NCBI GenBank assembly: GCA_023386865.1
Contig: JAEWIV010000168.1
Span: 1-16,970 of the forward strand
Source: Pseudomonadota bacterium
Lineage (GTDB): Bacteria > Pseudomonadota > Alphaproteobacteria > Reyranellales > Reyranellaceae
Reading direction: 5' to 3'
Length of the DNA: 16,970 nucleotides
Each line of letters begins with the position of its first letter. Position 1 is the stretch's first letter. Of this stretch, positions 6,813 to 13,873 are shown piece by piece. The position numbers and the translations under genes are program-made. The notes beneath the pieces are model-generated. The model was not told the origin of the DNA. It saw nothing but the letters and a program-made list of their open reading frames with translations, and ran no database searches.

Positions 6813-7764
6813 ACACGATCAGGACCAGCACCGCGATCTGCAGCCCACAGGCCGCGCGATAAAGCTTGAGCGCAGCGCGAATATCCTTGGCCATGAGCTC
6901 GCTGTTGCCTTCACCCACCCAGCGTTCGTCGACCGGCACCCCGTCATAGATGCGCGGTCCGGAGAGCCGGATGCCGAGCGCACCCGCCATCGCCGCTTCC
7001 GGCCAGCCGGCATTGGGCGAGCGATGGTGGCCCGCGTCGCGCCGGATCGTCCGCAGCGCGCCACGCGGCGACAGGCCGAGCGGAATGGCGGCCAGCGTCA
7101 GCCAAAGCGCGGAGAGACGCGACGCCGGCAGGTTCACGAGGTCGTCGCAGCGCGCCGAGGCCCAGCCGAAGGCCTCGTGGCGCTCGCTTCTGTGGCCGAT
7201 CATGCTGTCGGCGGTGTTGATCGCCTTGTAGGCGAGCGCGCCGGGCAGGCCCCCCACCACCATCCAGAACAGAGGCGCCACGACGCCGTCGGAGAAATTC
7301 TCGGCCAGGCTCTCGATCGCGGCGCGGCACACCGCCGCTTCGTCGAGCTCCGCGGTGTCGCGGCCGACGATATGGGAGACGGCCGCGCGACCGCCAGCCA
7401 GGCCTTCCGTTTCGAGCCCCTTGGCCACGGCCAGCACGTGCGCATCGAGGCTGCGCTGCGCCAGCAGGGTGCTGGCCGCGACGCCCGACAGGACGAGCGC
7501 GACGAGGGTCGGGAACAGGCGATCGAGAAGAGCCATGATCGCCGCACCCGCCAGCAACGAGACCAGCAGCAACAGCAGCAGCGTCGCCACGCCGGAGACC
7601 CGCCGCGCACGCGACGATCGCGCCGCTGAATTCCAGGTGTCGTCGCACCATGTTATGAGGCGGCCGATCCAGGTCACGGGATGGCCGACCAGGCGATATG
7701 CGGCGTTGGGATATCCGATCATCGCTTCGGTCGCGAGGGCAACGAGGGCGAGGTCGGCGAACAT
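6796..7764 (-). CDS. cobD: CobD (CbiB), adenosylcobinamide-phosphate synthase (EC 6.3.1.10)
   Basis: Inner-membrane enzyme that attaches (R)-1-amino-2-propanol O-phosphate to the f side chain of adenosylcobyric acid. 322 residues, the usual size. Hydrophobic helices occur near 1-15, 56-80, 84-101, 160-180, 216-232 and 306-322. Conserved blocks are ESLAENFSDGVVAPLFW (151-167), NTADSMIGHR (183-192) and SPNAGWPEAAMAGALG (249-264). The ATG at 7764 gives the family-typical hydrophobic N-terminus; an upstream extension to 7890 has none and would run into cobC. Names differ between systems: this is CobD in Pseudomonas denitrificans usage and CbiB in Salmonella usage. It is divergent from cobC with overlapping start codons and convergent with cobQ with overlapping stops, so any promoter must lie inside cobC. 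Confidence 0.96.
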   Translation of the reverse strand: MFADLALVALATEAMIGYPNAAYRLVGHPVTWIGRLITWCDDTWNSAARSSRARRVSGVATLLLLLLVSLLAGAAIMALLDRLFPTLVALVLSGVAASTLLAQRSLDAHVLAVAKGLETEGLAGGRAAVSHIVGRDTAELDEAAVCRAAIESLAENFSDGVVAPLFWMVVGGLPGALAYKAINTADSMIGHRSERHEAFGWASARCDDLVNLPASRLSALWLTLAAIPLGLSPRGALRTIRRDAGHHRSPNAGWPEAAMAGALGIRLSGPRIYDGVPVDERWVGEGNSELMAKDIRAALKLYRAACGLQIAVLVLIVFSLWA

Positions 7765-8776
7765 GCAGGATGTGCCTATCACAGGCGTGCCAATCGGCAA
7801 GACCGTCGCCCACGGCGGCGATCTCGGCGATGTCCGTCGGCTCCATCCCGAGGCGCCGCAGCCGTGGATCGACCTGTCGACCGGTATCAATCCCCTGCCC
7901 TATCCCGTCGGCGAACTGCCGACCGATGCGTGGTCGCGCCTGCCGTCACATGACGAGGAGTCGGCGCTGATCGGGGCCGCCGCCCGACGCTATCGCTGCC
8001 AGCCCGGCCAGCTCGTCGCCGCTCCGGGGACGCAGGCGCTGATCCAGATGCTGCCGCGGCTGGTCGCGCGTTCTCGCGTGGCCATCGTCGGGCCGACCTA
8101 TGGAGAGCACGAGCTCAACTGGCGCCGGCACGGTCACGACGTCGCCGTCGTCACCGGCCTCGATGCGGCGGACGCCGAGGTCGTGGTCGTGGTCAATCCG
8201 GACAATCCGACCGGACGGCTGTCGTCTCCCGACGCGTTGCGCGCCGTCAGCGCCAGGCTGCTGGTCGTCGATGAGGCCTTCATCGACCTGCTGCCGATCG
8301 GGGCGAGCCTTGCCGGCGACCTGCCGGACAACGCCATCGTCCTGCGCTCGTTCGGCAAGGTCTATGGCCTGGCGGGCCTGAGGCTGGGCTTCGCCATCGC
8401 GCCGCCGCCGCTCGCCCAGCGCCTGCGCGAGGAGCTCGGGCCGTGGTCGGTGTCCGGCCCCGCGCTCTCGATCGGCGCCGGCGCGCTGGCCGACGATGCG
8501 TGGCTGCAGGCGACGTCGGATCGACTCGCCGGCGATGGGCGCAAGCTCGATGCGCTGCTGGTCTCGGCCGGATTCAACGTCCTGGGCGGCACGCCGCTGT
8601 TCAGGCTGGCGAGCCATCGCGCGGCGGCTGAAAAAGTCGAGGCGCTGGCACGACAGGGAATCCATGTGCGTGCGTTCGGGCACGAGCCGACCTGGATCCG
8701 CTTCGGCCTGCCTCGCGGCGAGCAGGAACTCGGCCGCCTGTCAGCGGCGCTTCATGTACCGCAGAAGGTGCGATAG
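7763..8776 (+). CDS. cobC: CobC, threonine-phosphate decarboxylase (EC 4.1.1.81)
   Basis: PLP-dependent class I/II aminotransferase-fold enzyme that decarboxylates L-threonine O-3-phosphate to aminopropanol O-phosphate, the substrate of the neighbouring CobD. 337 residues. Visible motifs: AHGGD and WIDLSTGINP (35-44) at the N-terminus as in the family, NPDNPTG (145-151), the PLP-ring aspartate in VVDEAF (D170) and the Schiff-base lysine in SFGKVYGLAGLRLGF (K199). The start used is the ATG at 7763, preceded by GAGG at a 9-bp spacing. In-frame GTG codons at 7772 and 7787 would remove 3 or 8 residues and cannot be excluded. It belongs to the late B12 steps with cobD. The 3' end overlaps selO on the other strand by 25 bp. 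Confidence 0.95.
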   Translation: MQDVPITGVPIGKTVAHGGDLGDVRRLHPEAPQPWIDLSTGINPLPYPVGELPTDAWSRLPSHDEESALIGAAARRYRCQPGQLVAAPGTQALIQMLPRLVARSRVAIVGPTYGEHELNWRRHGHDVAVVTGLDAADAEVVVVVNPDNPTGRLSSPDALRAVSARLLVVDEAFIDLLPIGASLAGDLPDNAIVLRSFGKVYGLAGLRLGFAIAPPPLAQRLREELGPWSVSGPALSIGAGALADDAWLQATSDRLAGDGRKLDALLVSAGFNVLGGTPLFRLASHRAAAEKVEALARQGIHVRAFGHEPTWIRFGLPRGEQELGRLSAALHVPQKVR

Positions 8777-10266
8777 ACGCCTTGGCCGGTCGACGCCGGC
8801 TCGGCGTAGTCGGCGAACTCGGCGCGCTCTTCGAAGGGCCGAGCCAACACCTCCAGGAATTCCTCGAACGGTCCGTAATCGTCGTGCTCGATCGCCGCGG
8901 CCAGCACCGCCTCGACCCGGTGATTGCGCGGGATGTAGACCGGATTGACCGACTGCATCGCGGCGCGGCGCCGAGCGCCGTCCTGCGGTTCGCGCGCCAG
9001 ACGCTCGCGCCAGCGCCCGGCCCAGGCATCGTATGTGGCGGGGTCGGCGAACAGCGCCCGCGCCTTGTCGTCGCTTTCCGGATCGAGCGCGCGGAACGTC
9101 TTGGTGAAGTCGGCGCCGGCCTCGGCCATGGCGTTCAGCAGGTCCTGCGCCAGGGCGGCGTCGCCTTCGTCCTCGGTTGAAAGGCCGAGCTTGCGCCGCA
9201 TCCCGGCCATCAGCGCCTGGCCATAGCGGCCCTGGAAGTTGGCGAGCACTTCGTTGGCGATCGCCAGCGCCTTGTCGGAATCCTCGTCGAACAGCGGCAG
9301 CAGGGTCTCGCCAAAGCGCGCCAGGTTCCAGTGGGCGATGCGCGGCTGGTTCACATAGGCGTAGCGGCCGCCGTGGTCGATCGAGCTGAACACCGTGTCG
9401 GGCTTGTAGATGTCCAGGAAGGCGCAGGGGCCGTAGTCGATCGTCTCGCCGGCGATCGAGCAGTTGTCGGTATTCATGACGCCGTGGATGAAGCCCACCA
9501 GCATCCAGCGCGCCACCAGCTCGGCCTGCCGGGCGATCACCCGATCGAACAAGGCGACATAGGGATTGGTCTCGGCGCGCGCATCGGGGTAGTGCCGGTC
9601 GATGACATGATCGGCCAGCAGGCGCAGCGCCTCGCCGTCGCCGCGCGCGGCGAAGAACTGGAAGGTGCCGACGCGGACGTGGCTCGACGCGACGCGAGTC
9701 AGCACCGCGCCCGGCAGCACGGTCTCGCGCACCACCGGCTCGCCGGTGGCGACCGCTGCGAGCGAGCGCGTGGTCGGAATGCCCAGCGCGGCCATCGCTT
9801 CGCTGACGATGTATTCGCGCAGCACCGGCCCCAGGGCGGCGCGGCCGTCGCCGCGGCGCGAGAACGGAGTCGGGCCGGAGCCCTTGAGCTGGATGTCGCG
9901 CCGCACCCCAGCGCGATCGACGACTTCGCCGAGCAGGATGGCGCGGCCGTCGCCGAGCTGGGGCACGAAGTTGCCGAACTGGTGACCGGCATAGGCGAGC
10001 GCGATCGGCTGGGAGCCGATGGCGATGCGGTTGCCGGCCAGGACTTCTACGGCCGGCGGCGTCGCCAGCATCTCGGGATCGAGGTTTAGCTCGCGAGCCA
10101 ACGCCTCGTTGAGCTTGAGCAGGCGCGGCGCCGACACCGGCGTCGGATCGAGCCGGGCATAGAAGCGTTCGGGCAGCCGGGCGTAGCTGTTGTCGAAGGC
10201 AAAGTCGGGCCCGCCACCGGATGGCGGCGCCTCTCGCAGGAAGTTGAGACCCGTGTCGTTCGCCAT
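8752..10266 (-). CDS. selO: SelO (YdiU), protein adenylyltransferase (AMPylase) of pseudokinase fold
   Basis: Transfers AMP from ATP to Ser/Thr/Tyr of target proteins and is linked in the literature to oxidative stress and S-glutathionylation control. 504 residues, full family length. The glycine-rich/lysine block KGSGPTPFSRRGDGRAALG starts at K128. E151, R191, HGVMNTDN (261-268, with D267 and N268) and the DYGPCAFLD metal site (D277) keep the same spacing as the catalytic residues I recall from the Pseudomonas syringae enzyme. The C-terminus is FCGT: a cysteine (C502) sits where eukaryotic SelO has selenocysteine. The ATG at 10266 is chosen because the conserved region begins just after it; the upstream extension to 10359 overlaps the preceding gene. 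It follows the small secreted-protein gene with 2 bp between stop and start, so it is probably co-translated with it. Confidence 0.95.
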   Translation of the reverse strand: MANDTGLNFLREAPPSGGGPDFAFDNSYARLPERFYARLDPTPVSAPRLLKLNEALARELNLDPEMLATPPAVEVLAGNRIAIGSQPIALAYAGHQFGNFVPQLGDGRAILLGEVVDRAGVRRDIQLKGSGPTPFSRRGDGRAALGPVLREYIVSEAMAALGIPTTRSLAAVATGEPVVRETVLPGAVLTRVASSHVRVGTFQFFAARGDGEALRLLADHVIDRHYPDARAETNPYVALFDRVIARQAELVARWMLVGFIHGVMNTDNCSIAGETIDYGPCAFLDIYKPDTVFSSIDHGGRYAYVNQPRIAHWNLARFGETLLPLFDEDSDKALAIANEVLANFQGRYGQALMAGMRRKLGLSTEDEGDAALAQDLLNAMAEAGADFTKTFRALDPESDDKARALFADPATYDAWAGRWRERLAREPQDGARRRAAMQSVNPVYIPRNHRVEAVLAAAIEHDDYGPFEEFLEVLARPFEERAEFADYAEPASTGQGVYRTFCGT

Positions 10267-10268
10267 GG

Positions 10269-10628
10269 TCAGTCGTCGTAGCTCGCGGTCGTCATGCCCG
10301 TCATGCGGTCGTAGGCCAGCTTGATCTTGCTCAGCGTGCAGAGATTGAGGTTGCGCCACACCGCCGGCTGGCCGCCATCGGCGAATCCGACCTGAAGGTC
10401 GGCCTGGCAGTAGGTCGTCGGCGCATTGAACTTCACCTGGCGGCGCTCGCCCGCCTTGATCGGCGGCGGATGCAGGACGTTAGGCGTCCAGAAATTGAAG
10501 TCGGTTTCGGACACCGCCAGCTGGCTGATCGGATAGGCCGTCCCATTGATCAGCAGGAAACTGGTCTCCTGCGCCGCCACCTCGCCTCCGGCGAGTGAAA
10601 GGACCACGGCCAACAATCTACGCATCAT
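10269..10628 (-). CDS. Small secreted protein of unknown function, coupled to selO
   Basis: 119 residues. Residues 1-20 form a signal peptide (MMRR, hydrophobic LLAVVLSLAGG, then VAAQ), with probable cleavage after A19 or Q20. The mature part is about 100 residues, beta-rich in appearance, with two cysteines (C74, C97) that could form a disulfide in the periplasm, and the segment WRNLNLCTLSKIKL near the second one. I do not recognise a named family; small periplasmic proteins of this general look occur in alphaproteobacteria without known function. Start: ATG at 10628 (a second in-frame ATG at 10625 is equally usable), with GGAGAAG at good spacing upstream. Its TGA stop is 2 bp before the selO ATG. 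A good promoter match lies 30 bp upstream. It is divergent from the first porin gene. Confidence 0.85.
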   Translation of the reverse strand: MMRRLLAVVLSLAGGEVAAQETSFLLINGTAYPISQLAVSETDFNFWTPNVLHPPPIKAGERRQVKFNAPTTYCQADLQVGFADGGQPAVWRNLNLCTLSKIKLAYDRMTGMTTASYDD

Positions 10629-10658
10629 GAAATGGCTTCTCCGGCGGCGTCATCGCAT

Positions 10659-10688
10659 CTTATATCGTCGCTTTGCACACCCGCTCAA
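10659..10688 (-). promoter_or_regulatory. Putative promoter of the secreted-protein/selO unit
   Basis: On the minus strand, TTGAGC (10688-10683) and TATAAG (10664-10659) are separated by 18 bp and match 4/6 and 5/6 of the sigma70 consensus. The start would be about 25 nt before the ATG at 10628. The AT-rich core also reads TATATC on the plus strand and could serve the divergent porin, but no convincing -35 is seen on that side. Confidence 0.45.
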
Positions 10689-10704
10689 GGTAGAGGTGGG
10701 GTCG

Positions 10705-12693
10705 ATGACGAGCTTTGCAAGGACAGCGCGGGGCCTTGCGATCGCCACCCTGATCGCGGCGGTGCAGCCCGTGCCGCCGGCCGTGGCGCAGACCGACGAC
10801 AACCGCCGCAGCGGCGGCTCCTTCTACGCCGGCGCCCATGTCGGTTTCATGTTCGGCACCGCCTCGGCCACGCTGAGCGACCCCATCGGCATCGGCTCGC
10901 AGAGCGCCACCAACCCGTACAGCGCGCTGTTCGGCGGCGTGCAGGCCGGTTGGGAGTATGTCTTCCCCTCGCGCCTGCTGCTGGGCATCGAGGCCGACAT
11001 CTCCTTCCCCAACTACGAGGACGCCTCGAAGGTCCTGTCGTACCGGGCGACCCCGACCGGCTATGCCGGCGAGGAGTACGAATTCCTGGCTTCGTTGCGC
11101 GGGCGTGTCGGCTACGACATCGGCGCCTGGACGCCCTACCTCACGGGCGGCATCGCCTGGATGAGCACGCGCTACTCGCGCATCGACCTCACGACCGGCA
11201 ACGAGGACGCCAACCCGTCCAACATCCGCGTCGGCTGGGCGGCGGGCGCCGGCCTGGACTGGCGCCTCGATTCGCGCTGGTCGGCGCGCGCCGAGTATCT
11301 CTACACCAACTTCAATCTTTCCGGCTTCGCCTTCGCCTCCTTCCCGTCGCGCTACGACACGCAATACGACCTGCATCGCGTGCGGCTGGGACTCAACTAC
11401 CGCTTCGGCGAGGTCGAGGAGAAGAAGACCAAGCGGGACGAACGCGGCCCGGGCAGCTTCGAGTTCCGCGGCCAGACCGTGTTCGTCTTCCAGGGCTATC
11501 CGCCGATCAACGCCCCGTATGACGGGACCAACAGCCTGCCGGCCGTCGGCCAGAGCCGCCAGACGTGGGGAACGTCGGGCTTCCTCGGCATACGCCTGTG
11601 GGAAGGGGCCGAGTTCTACTACAACCCCGAACTGCTGCAGGGCTACGGCGTCGCGCTGACCACCGGTGCCGGCGGCTTCCCCAACGGCGAGGCGCAGCGC
11701 GCCTTCCCCTATCCGCGCTACAACACCTCGCGCCTGTTCCTGCGCCAGACCTTCGGGTTGGGCGGCGAGCGCGAGACGGTCGAAAGCGACCTGGGCCAGC
11801 TCGGCGGCGAGCGCGACATCTCGCGCATCACCGTGCAGGCCGGCAAGTTCGCCGTGCAGGACGTCTTCGACAACAACAGGTACGCCAACGACCCGCGCGT
11901 CGATTTCCTCAACTGGGCGATGTGGTCGGCGGCCGCCTTCGACTACCCGGCCGACAGCGTCGGCTTCACCTGGGGCATCACCGCCGAGTTGAACCAGCCC
12001 GACTGGGCGGTGCGCGGCGGGCTGTTCCTGGTCGCCAACCAGACCGGCACCGACGTCTACGACCTCGCCGTGCTGTCACGCAACGGCGTGGTCGGCGAGC
12101 TGGAGCTTCGCTATGGCCCGTTCGACCGGCCCGGCGCGACGCGGTTCGGAGTCTGGGCGACCAGCGCCTTCGCCGGCGGTTACGCCGACGCCGTGGCGCT
12201 GGCCAACGTCAATCCCAGTGTCACCGCCAACGACACCATCCCGCTGACACGCCAGACCCGCACCAAGTACGGCCTCTACTTCAGCATCGACCAGGAGATC
12301 ACCGATTCGATCGGCGCCTTCGCCCGTTTCAGCTGGAACGACGGCCGCAGCGAGATCCTGGCCTTCACCGACATCGACGGCAGCATATCGGCCGGCGTGA
12401 GCATCAAGGGCGATCTGTGGAACCGGCCCAGCGACACGGTGGGCATCGGCGGCGCCATCAACTCGATCTCGGCGAGCCATGCCGCCTACCTGGCAGCGGG
12501 CGGACTCGGCCTGACCGTGGGCGACGGCGCCCTCACCTACGCTCCGGAGTACGTCGCCGAGGCCTACTATTCGCTGAAGCTCGCCAAGGGCGTTTTCGTC
12601 ACGGCGGACTACCAGTACCTTGGCAACCCTGCCTACAATGCGGTCCGCGGCCCGGCGCATTTCTTCAGTGGCCGACTGATGGCCAAATTCTAG
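10705..12693 (+). CDS. Two-barrel outer-membrane protein: OmpA/Omp25-like barrel plus OprB-like carbohydrate porin (paralogue 1)
   Basis: 662 residues. Signal peptide 1-28 (AVA|Q cleavage). Residues about 39-235 look like a small outer-membrane beta-barrel of the Omp25/opacity type: it starts SFYAGAHVGFMFG, has RGRVGYDIGAWTPYLTGGIAW and RWSARAEYLYT, and ends LGLNYRFG. A charged linker of about 17 residues (EVEEKKTKRDERGPG) follows. From about 253 to the end the sequence resembles a carbohydrate-selective OprB-type porin, with alternating aromatic/polar strands, YNPELLQGYG, PYPRYNTSRLFLRQ, QAGKFAVQDVFDNN and FDYPAD. The final residue is phenylalanine, the BAM assembly signal. Start: ATG at 10705, the only one giving a proper signal peptide, with AGAGGTG upstream; the frame open upstream to 10546 is discarded. 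Sugar or small-solute uptake is inferred from OprB; the substrate is unknown. The downstream amidohydrolase gene begins 10 bp after the stop. Confidence 0.88.
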   Translation: MTSFARTARGLAIATLIAAVQPVPPAVAQTDDNRRSGGSFYAGAHVGFMFGTASATLSDPIGIGSQSATNPYSALFGGVQAGWEYVFPSRLLLGIEADISFPNYEDASKVLSYRATPTGYAGEEYEFLASLRGRVGYDIGAWTPYLTGGIAWMSTRYSRIDLTTGNEDANPSNIRVGWAAGAGLDWRLDSRWSARAEYLYTNFNLSGFAFASFPSRYDTQYDLHRVRLGLNYRFGEVEEKKTKRDERGPGSFEFRGQTVFVFQGYPPINAPYDGTNSLPAVGQSRQTWGTSGFLGIRLWEGAEFYYNPELLQGYGVALTTGAGGFPNGEAQRAFPYPRYNTSRLFLRQTFGLGGERETVESDLGQLGGERDISRITVQAGKFAVQDVFDNNRYANDPRVDFLNWAMWSAAAFDYPADSVGFTWGITAELNQPDWAVRGGLFLVANQTGTDVYDLAVLSRNGVVGELELRYGPFDRPGATRFGVWATSAFAGGYADAVALANVNPSVTANDTIPLTRQTRTKYGLYFSIDQEITDSIGAFARFSWNDGRSEILAFTDIDGSISAGVSIKGDLWNRPSDTVGIGGAINSISASHAAYLAAGGLGLTVGDGALTYAPEYVAEAYYSLKLAKGVFVTADYQYLGNPAYNAVRGPAHFFSGRLMAKF

Positions 12694-12703
12694 AGGCGCC
12701 CAC

Positions 12704-13636
12704 ATGACGACTCTCCTGGTCAGCCATCCGTCATTCCTCGAGCACGACACCGGCCCCTACCATCCCGAGCGCCCCGACCGCCTGCGCGCCGTGCTGGCCG
12801 CCCTCGACGATCCGGCCTTTGCCGAGCTGGCCCGCGTGCCCGCCCCGGTCGCCTCGCTCGAGGAGCTGACTCGGGTGCATCCGCAGGACTACGTCGAGGC
12901 CATCCTCGGCGTTCGCCCCGGCCCCGGCGAGCACGTCCATATCGACGGCGACACGGTGATGAGCGAGGGCAGCGCCGAAGCCGTGCAGCGCGCGGCCGGC
13001 GCCGCCGTGACCTGTGTCGACGCCGTGATGCAGGGCCAGGTGCGCACCGCCTTCGCCGCGGTCCGTCCGCCCGGCCATCATGCGTCGCCCGCCATCCCCG
13101 GCGGCTTCTGCCTGTTCAACAACGTCGCGGTGGCGGCGCGCCACGCCCAGGCGCGCTACGGCATCGAGCGCGTCGCCATCCTCGACTTCGACGTCCATCA
13201 TGGCCAGGGCACGCAGGCCGTCGTCGAGCCCGACCGCAACCTCTTCTACGCATCGACGCACCAGTATCCGCTCTATCCCGGTACCGGTTCGCCGCGCGAG
13301 CACGGCGTGGCCAACAACGTGGTCAACGTCCCGCTGCCGGCCGGCGCCGGCAGCGGGGAGTTCCGCGCCGCCTGGGCCGAGCGCATCCTGCCAGCGCTCA
13401 ATCGCTTCGCGCCGGAACTCGTCATCGTCTCGGCCGGCTTCGACGCCCATGCCGCCGATCCGCTGGCCCAGCTCGAGGTCGAGACCGAGGATTTCATCTG
13501 GCTGACCGGCGAGTTTCTCGCCATCGCCGACCGCCACAGCCAGGGTCGCGTGGTCTCGGTGCTCGAAGGCGGCTACGACCTCGACGCCCTGGCCGAAGCG
13601 GTTGCCACGCACGTGCAGACCCTGATGCAGGAATAG
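12704..13636 (+). CDS. Histone deacetylase-fold amidohydrolase (AcuC/acetylpolyamine amidohydrolase-like)
   Basis: Cytoplasmic zinc hydrolase of the arginase/deacetylase superfamily, 310 residues, no signal peptide. All catalytic elements are present: RPPGHHA with the general acid/base pair H125-H126, GGFCLFNN (133-140), zinc ligands D163 and H165 in DFDVHHGQGT, zinc ligand D247 in SAGFDAHAADP, and the transition-state tyrosine Y291 in LEGGYD. The N-terminus HPSFLEHDTGPYHPERPDRL is typical of the bacterial class II-like HDAC group. It would remove acetyl (or other acyl) groups from lysine, polyamines or similar amides; the substrate cannot be told from sequence. It lies 10 bp after the porin stop with AGAGG overlapping that stop, so it is probably co-transcribed with the porin. 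A hairpin follows the stop. Confidence 0.95.
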   Translation: MTTLLVSHPSFLEHDTGPYHPERPDRLRAVLAALDDPAFAELARVPAPVASLEELTRVHPQDYVEAILGVRPGPGEHVHIDGDTVMSEGSAEAVQRAAGAAVTCVDAVMQGQVRTAFAAVRPPGHHASPAIPGGFCLFNNVAVAARHAQARYGIERVAILDFDVHHGQGTQAVVEPDRNLFYASTHQYPLYPGTGSPREHGVANNVVNVPLPAGAGSGEFRAAWAERILPALNRFAPELVIVSAGFDAHAADPLAQLEVETEDFIWLTGEFLAIADRHSQGRVVSVLEGGYDLDALAEAVATHVQTLMQE

Positions 13637-13641
13637 CCGCG

Positions 13642-13662
13642 CCTTCGCGGGGACCGCGAGGG
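13642..13662 (+). terminator. Stem-loop after the amidohydrolase gene
   Basis: Five bases after the TAG stop, CCTTCGCGG and CCGCGAGGG... form a stem of about 9 bp with one G-U pair around the loop GGA. No T-run follows, so it is at best an atypical terminator or an mRNA 3'-end stabiliser. Confidence 0.35.
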
Positions 13663-13713
13663 CGGGATGTCCGCGAACCCGGCAAAGCGAGGCCGTTGCC
13701 GTACGACTGCAAA

Positions 13714-13736
13714 CCTTCCCGGCCTTCCCGGGAAGG
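13714..13736. terminator. Strong GC-rich hairpin / palindrome
   Basis: CCTTCCCGG (13714-13722) pairs perfectly with CCGGGAAGG (13728-13736) over 9 bp with the loop CCTTC. The overlapping sequence CCTTCCCGGGAAGG (13723-13736) is also a perfect 14-bp palindrome. It has no T-tract on either side. It could end transcription of the upstream operon, or be a protein-binding palindrome. Confidence 0.4.
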
Positions 13737-13873
13737 GTGCCGCGACGGTTCGCTTTCGCGGACCAACGATCACGCAATGGCAACGGGACGCGGCGACAAG
13801 AGGATCGAAGTACCGATCGGCGTGCGCTAAGAATTACGGCGGACGGCAATGAAGGACCCCGAGCGACGACGAG

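Larger units (their letters stand above)
13637..13873 (+). other. Intergenic region with hairpins upstream of the second porin
   Basis: A 237-bp gap without a convincing gene. It contains two stem-loops (13642-13662 and 13714-13736), a short dyad GATCG-6-CGATC (13803-13818) that could be an operator, and TAAGAAT near 13829 as a possible -10 element without a good -35. A 61-codon frame (13667-13852) has no ribosome binding site and no recognisable content. The second porin's promoter is probably here, but I cannot place it. Confidence 0.5.

Noticed and set aside
7355..7762. N-terminal extension of cobC
   Set aside because: It lies antisense to cobD and has no similarity to threonine-phosphate decarboxylases; the family begins near the AHGGD motif just after 7763.
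10267..10359. N-terminal extension of selO
   Set aside because: It overlaps the end of the small secreted-protein gene in another frame; SelO similarity begins only after the ATG at 10266.
13667..13852. 61-codon plus-strand frame in the gap before the second porin
   Set aside because: No ribosome site, no recognisable content, and it covers the strong hairpin, so it is probably not translated.
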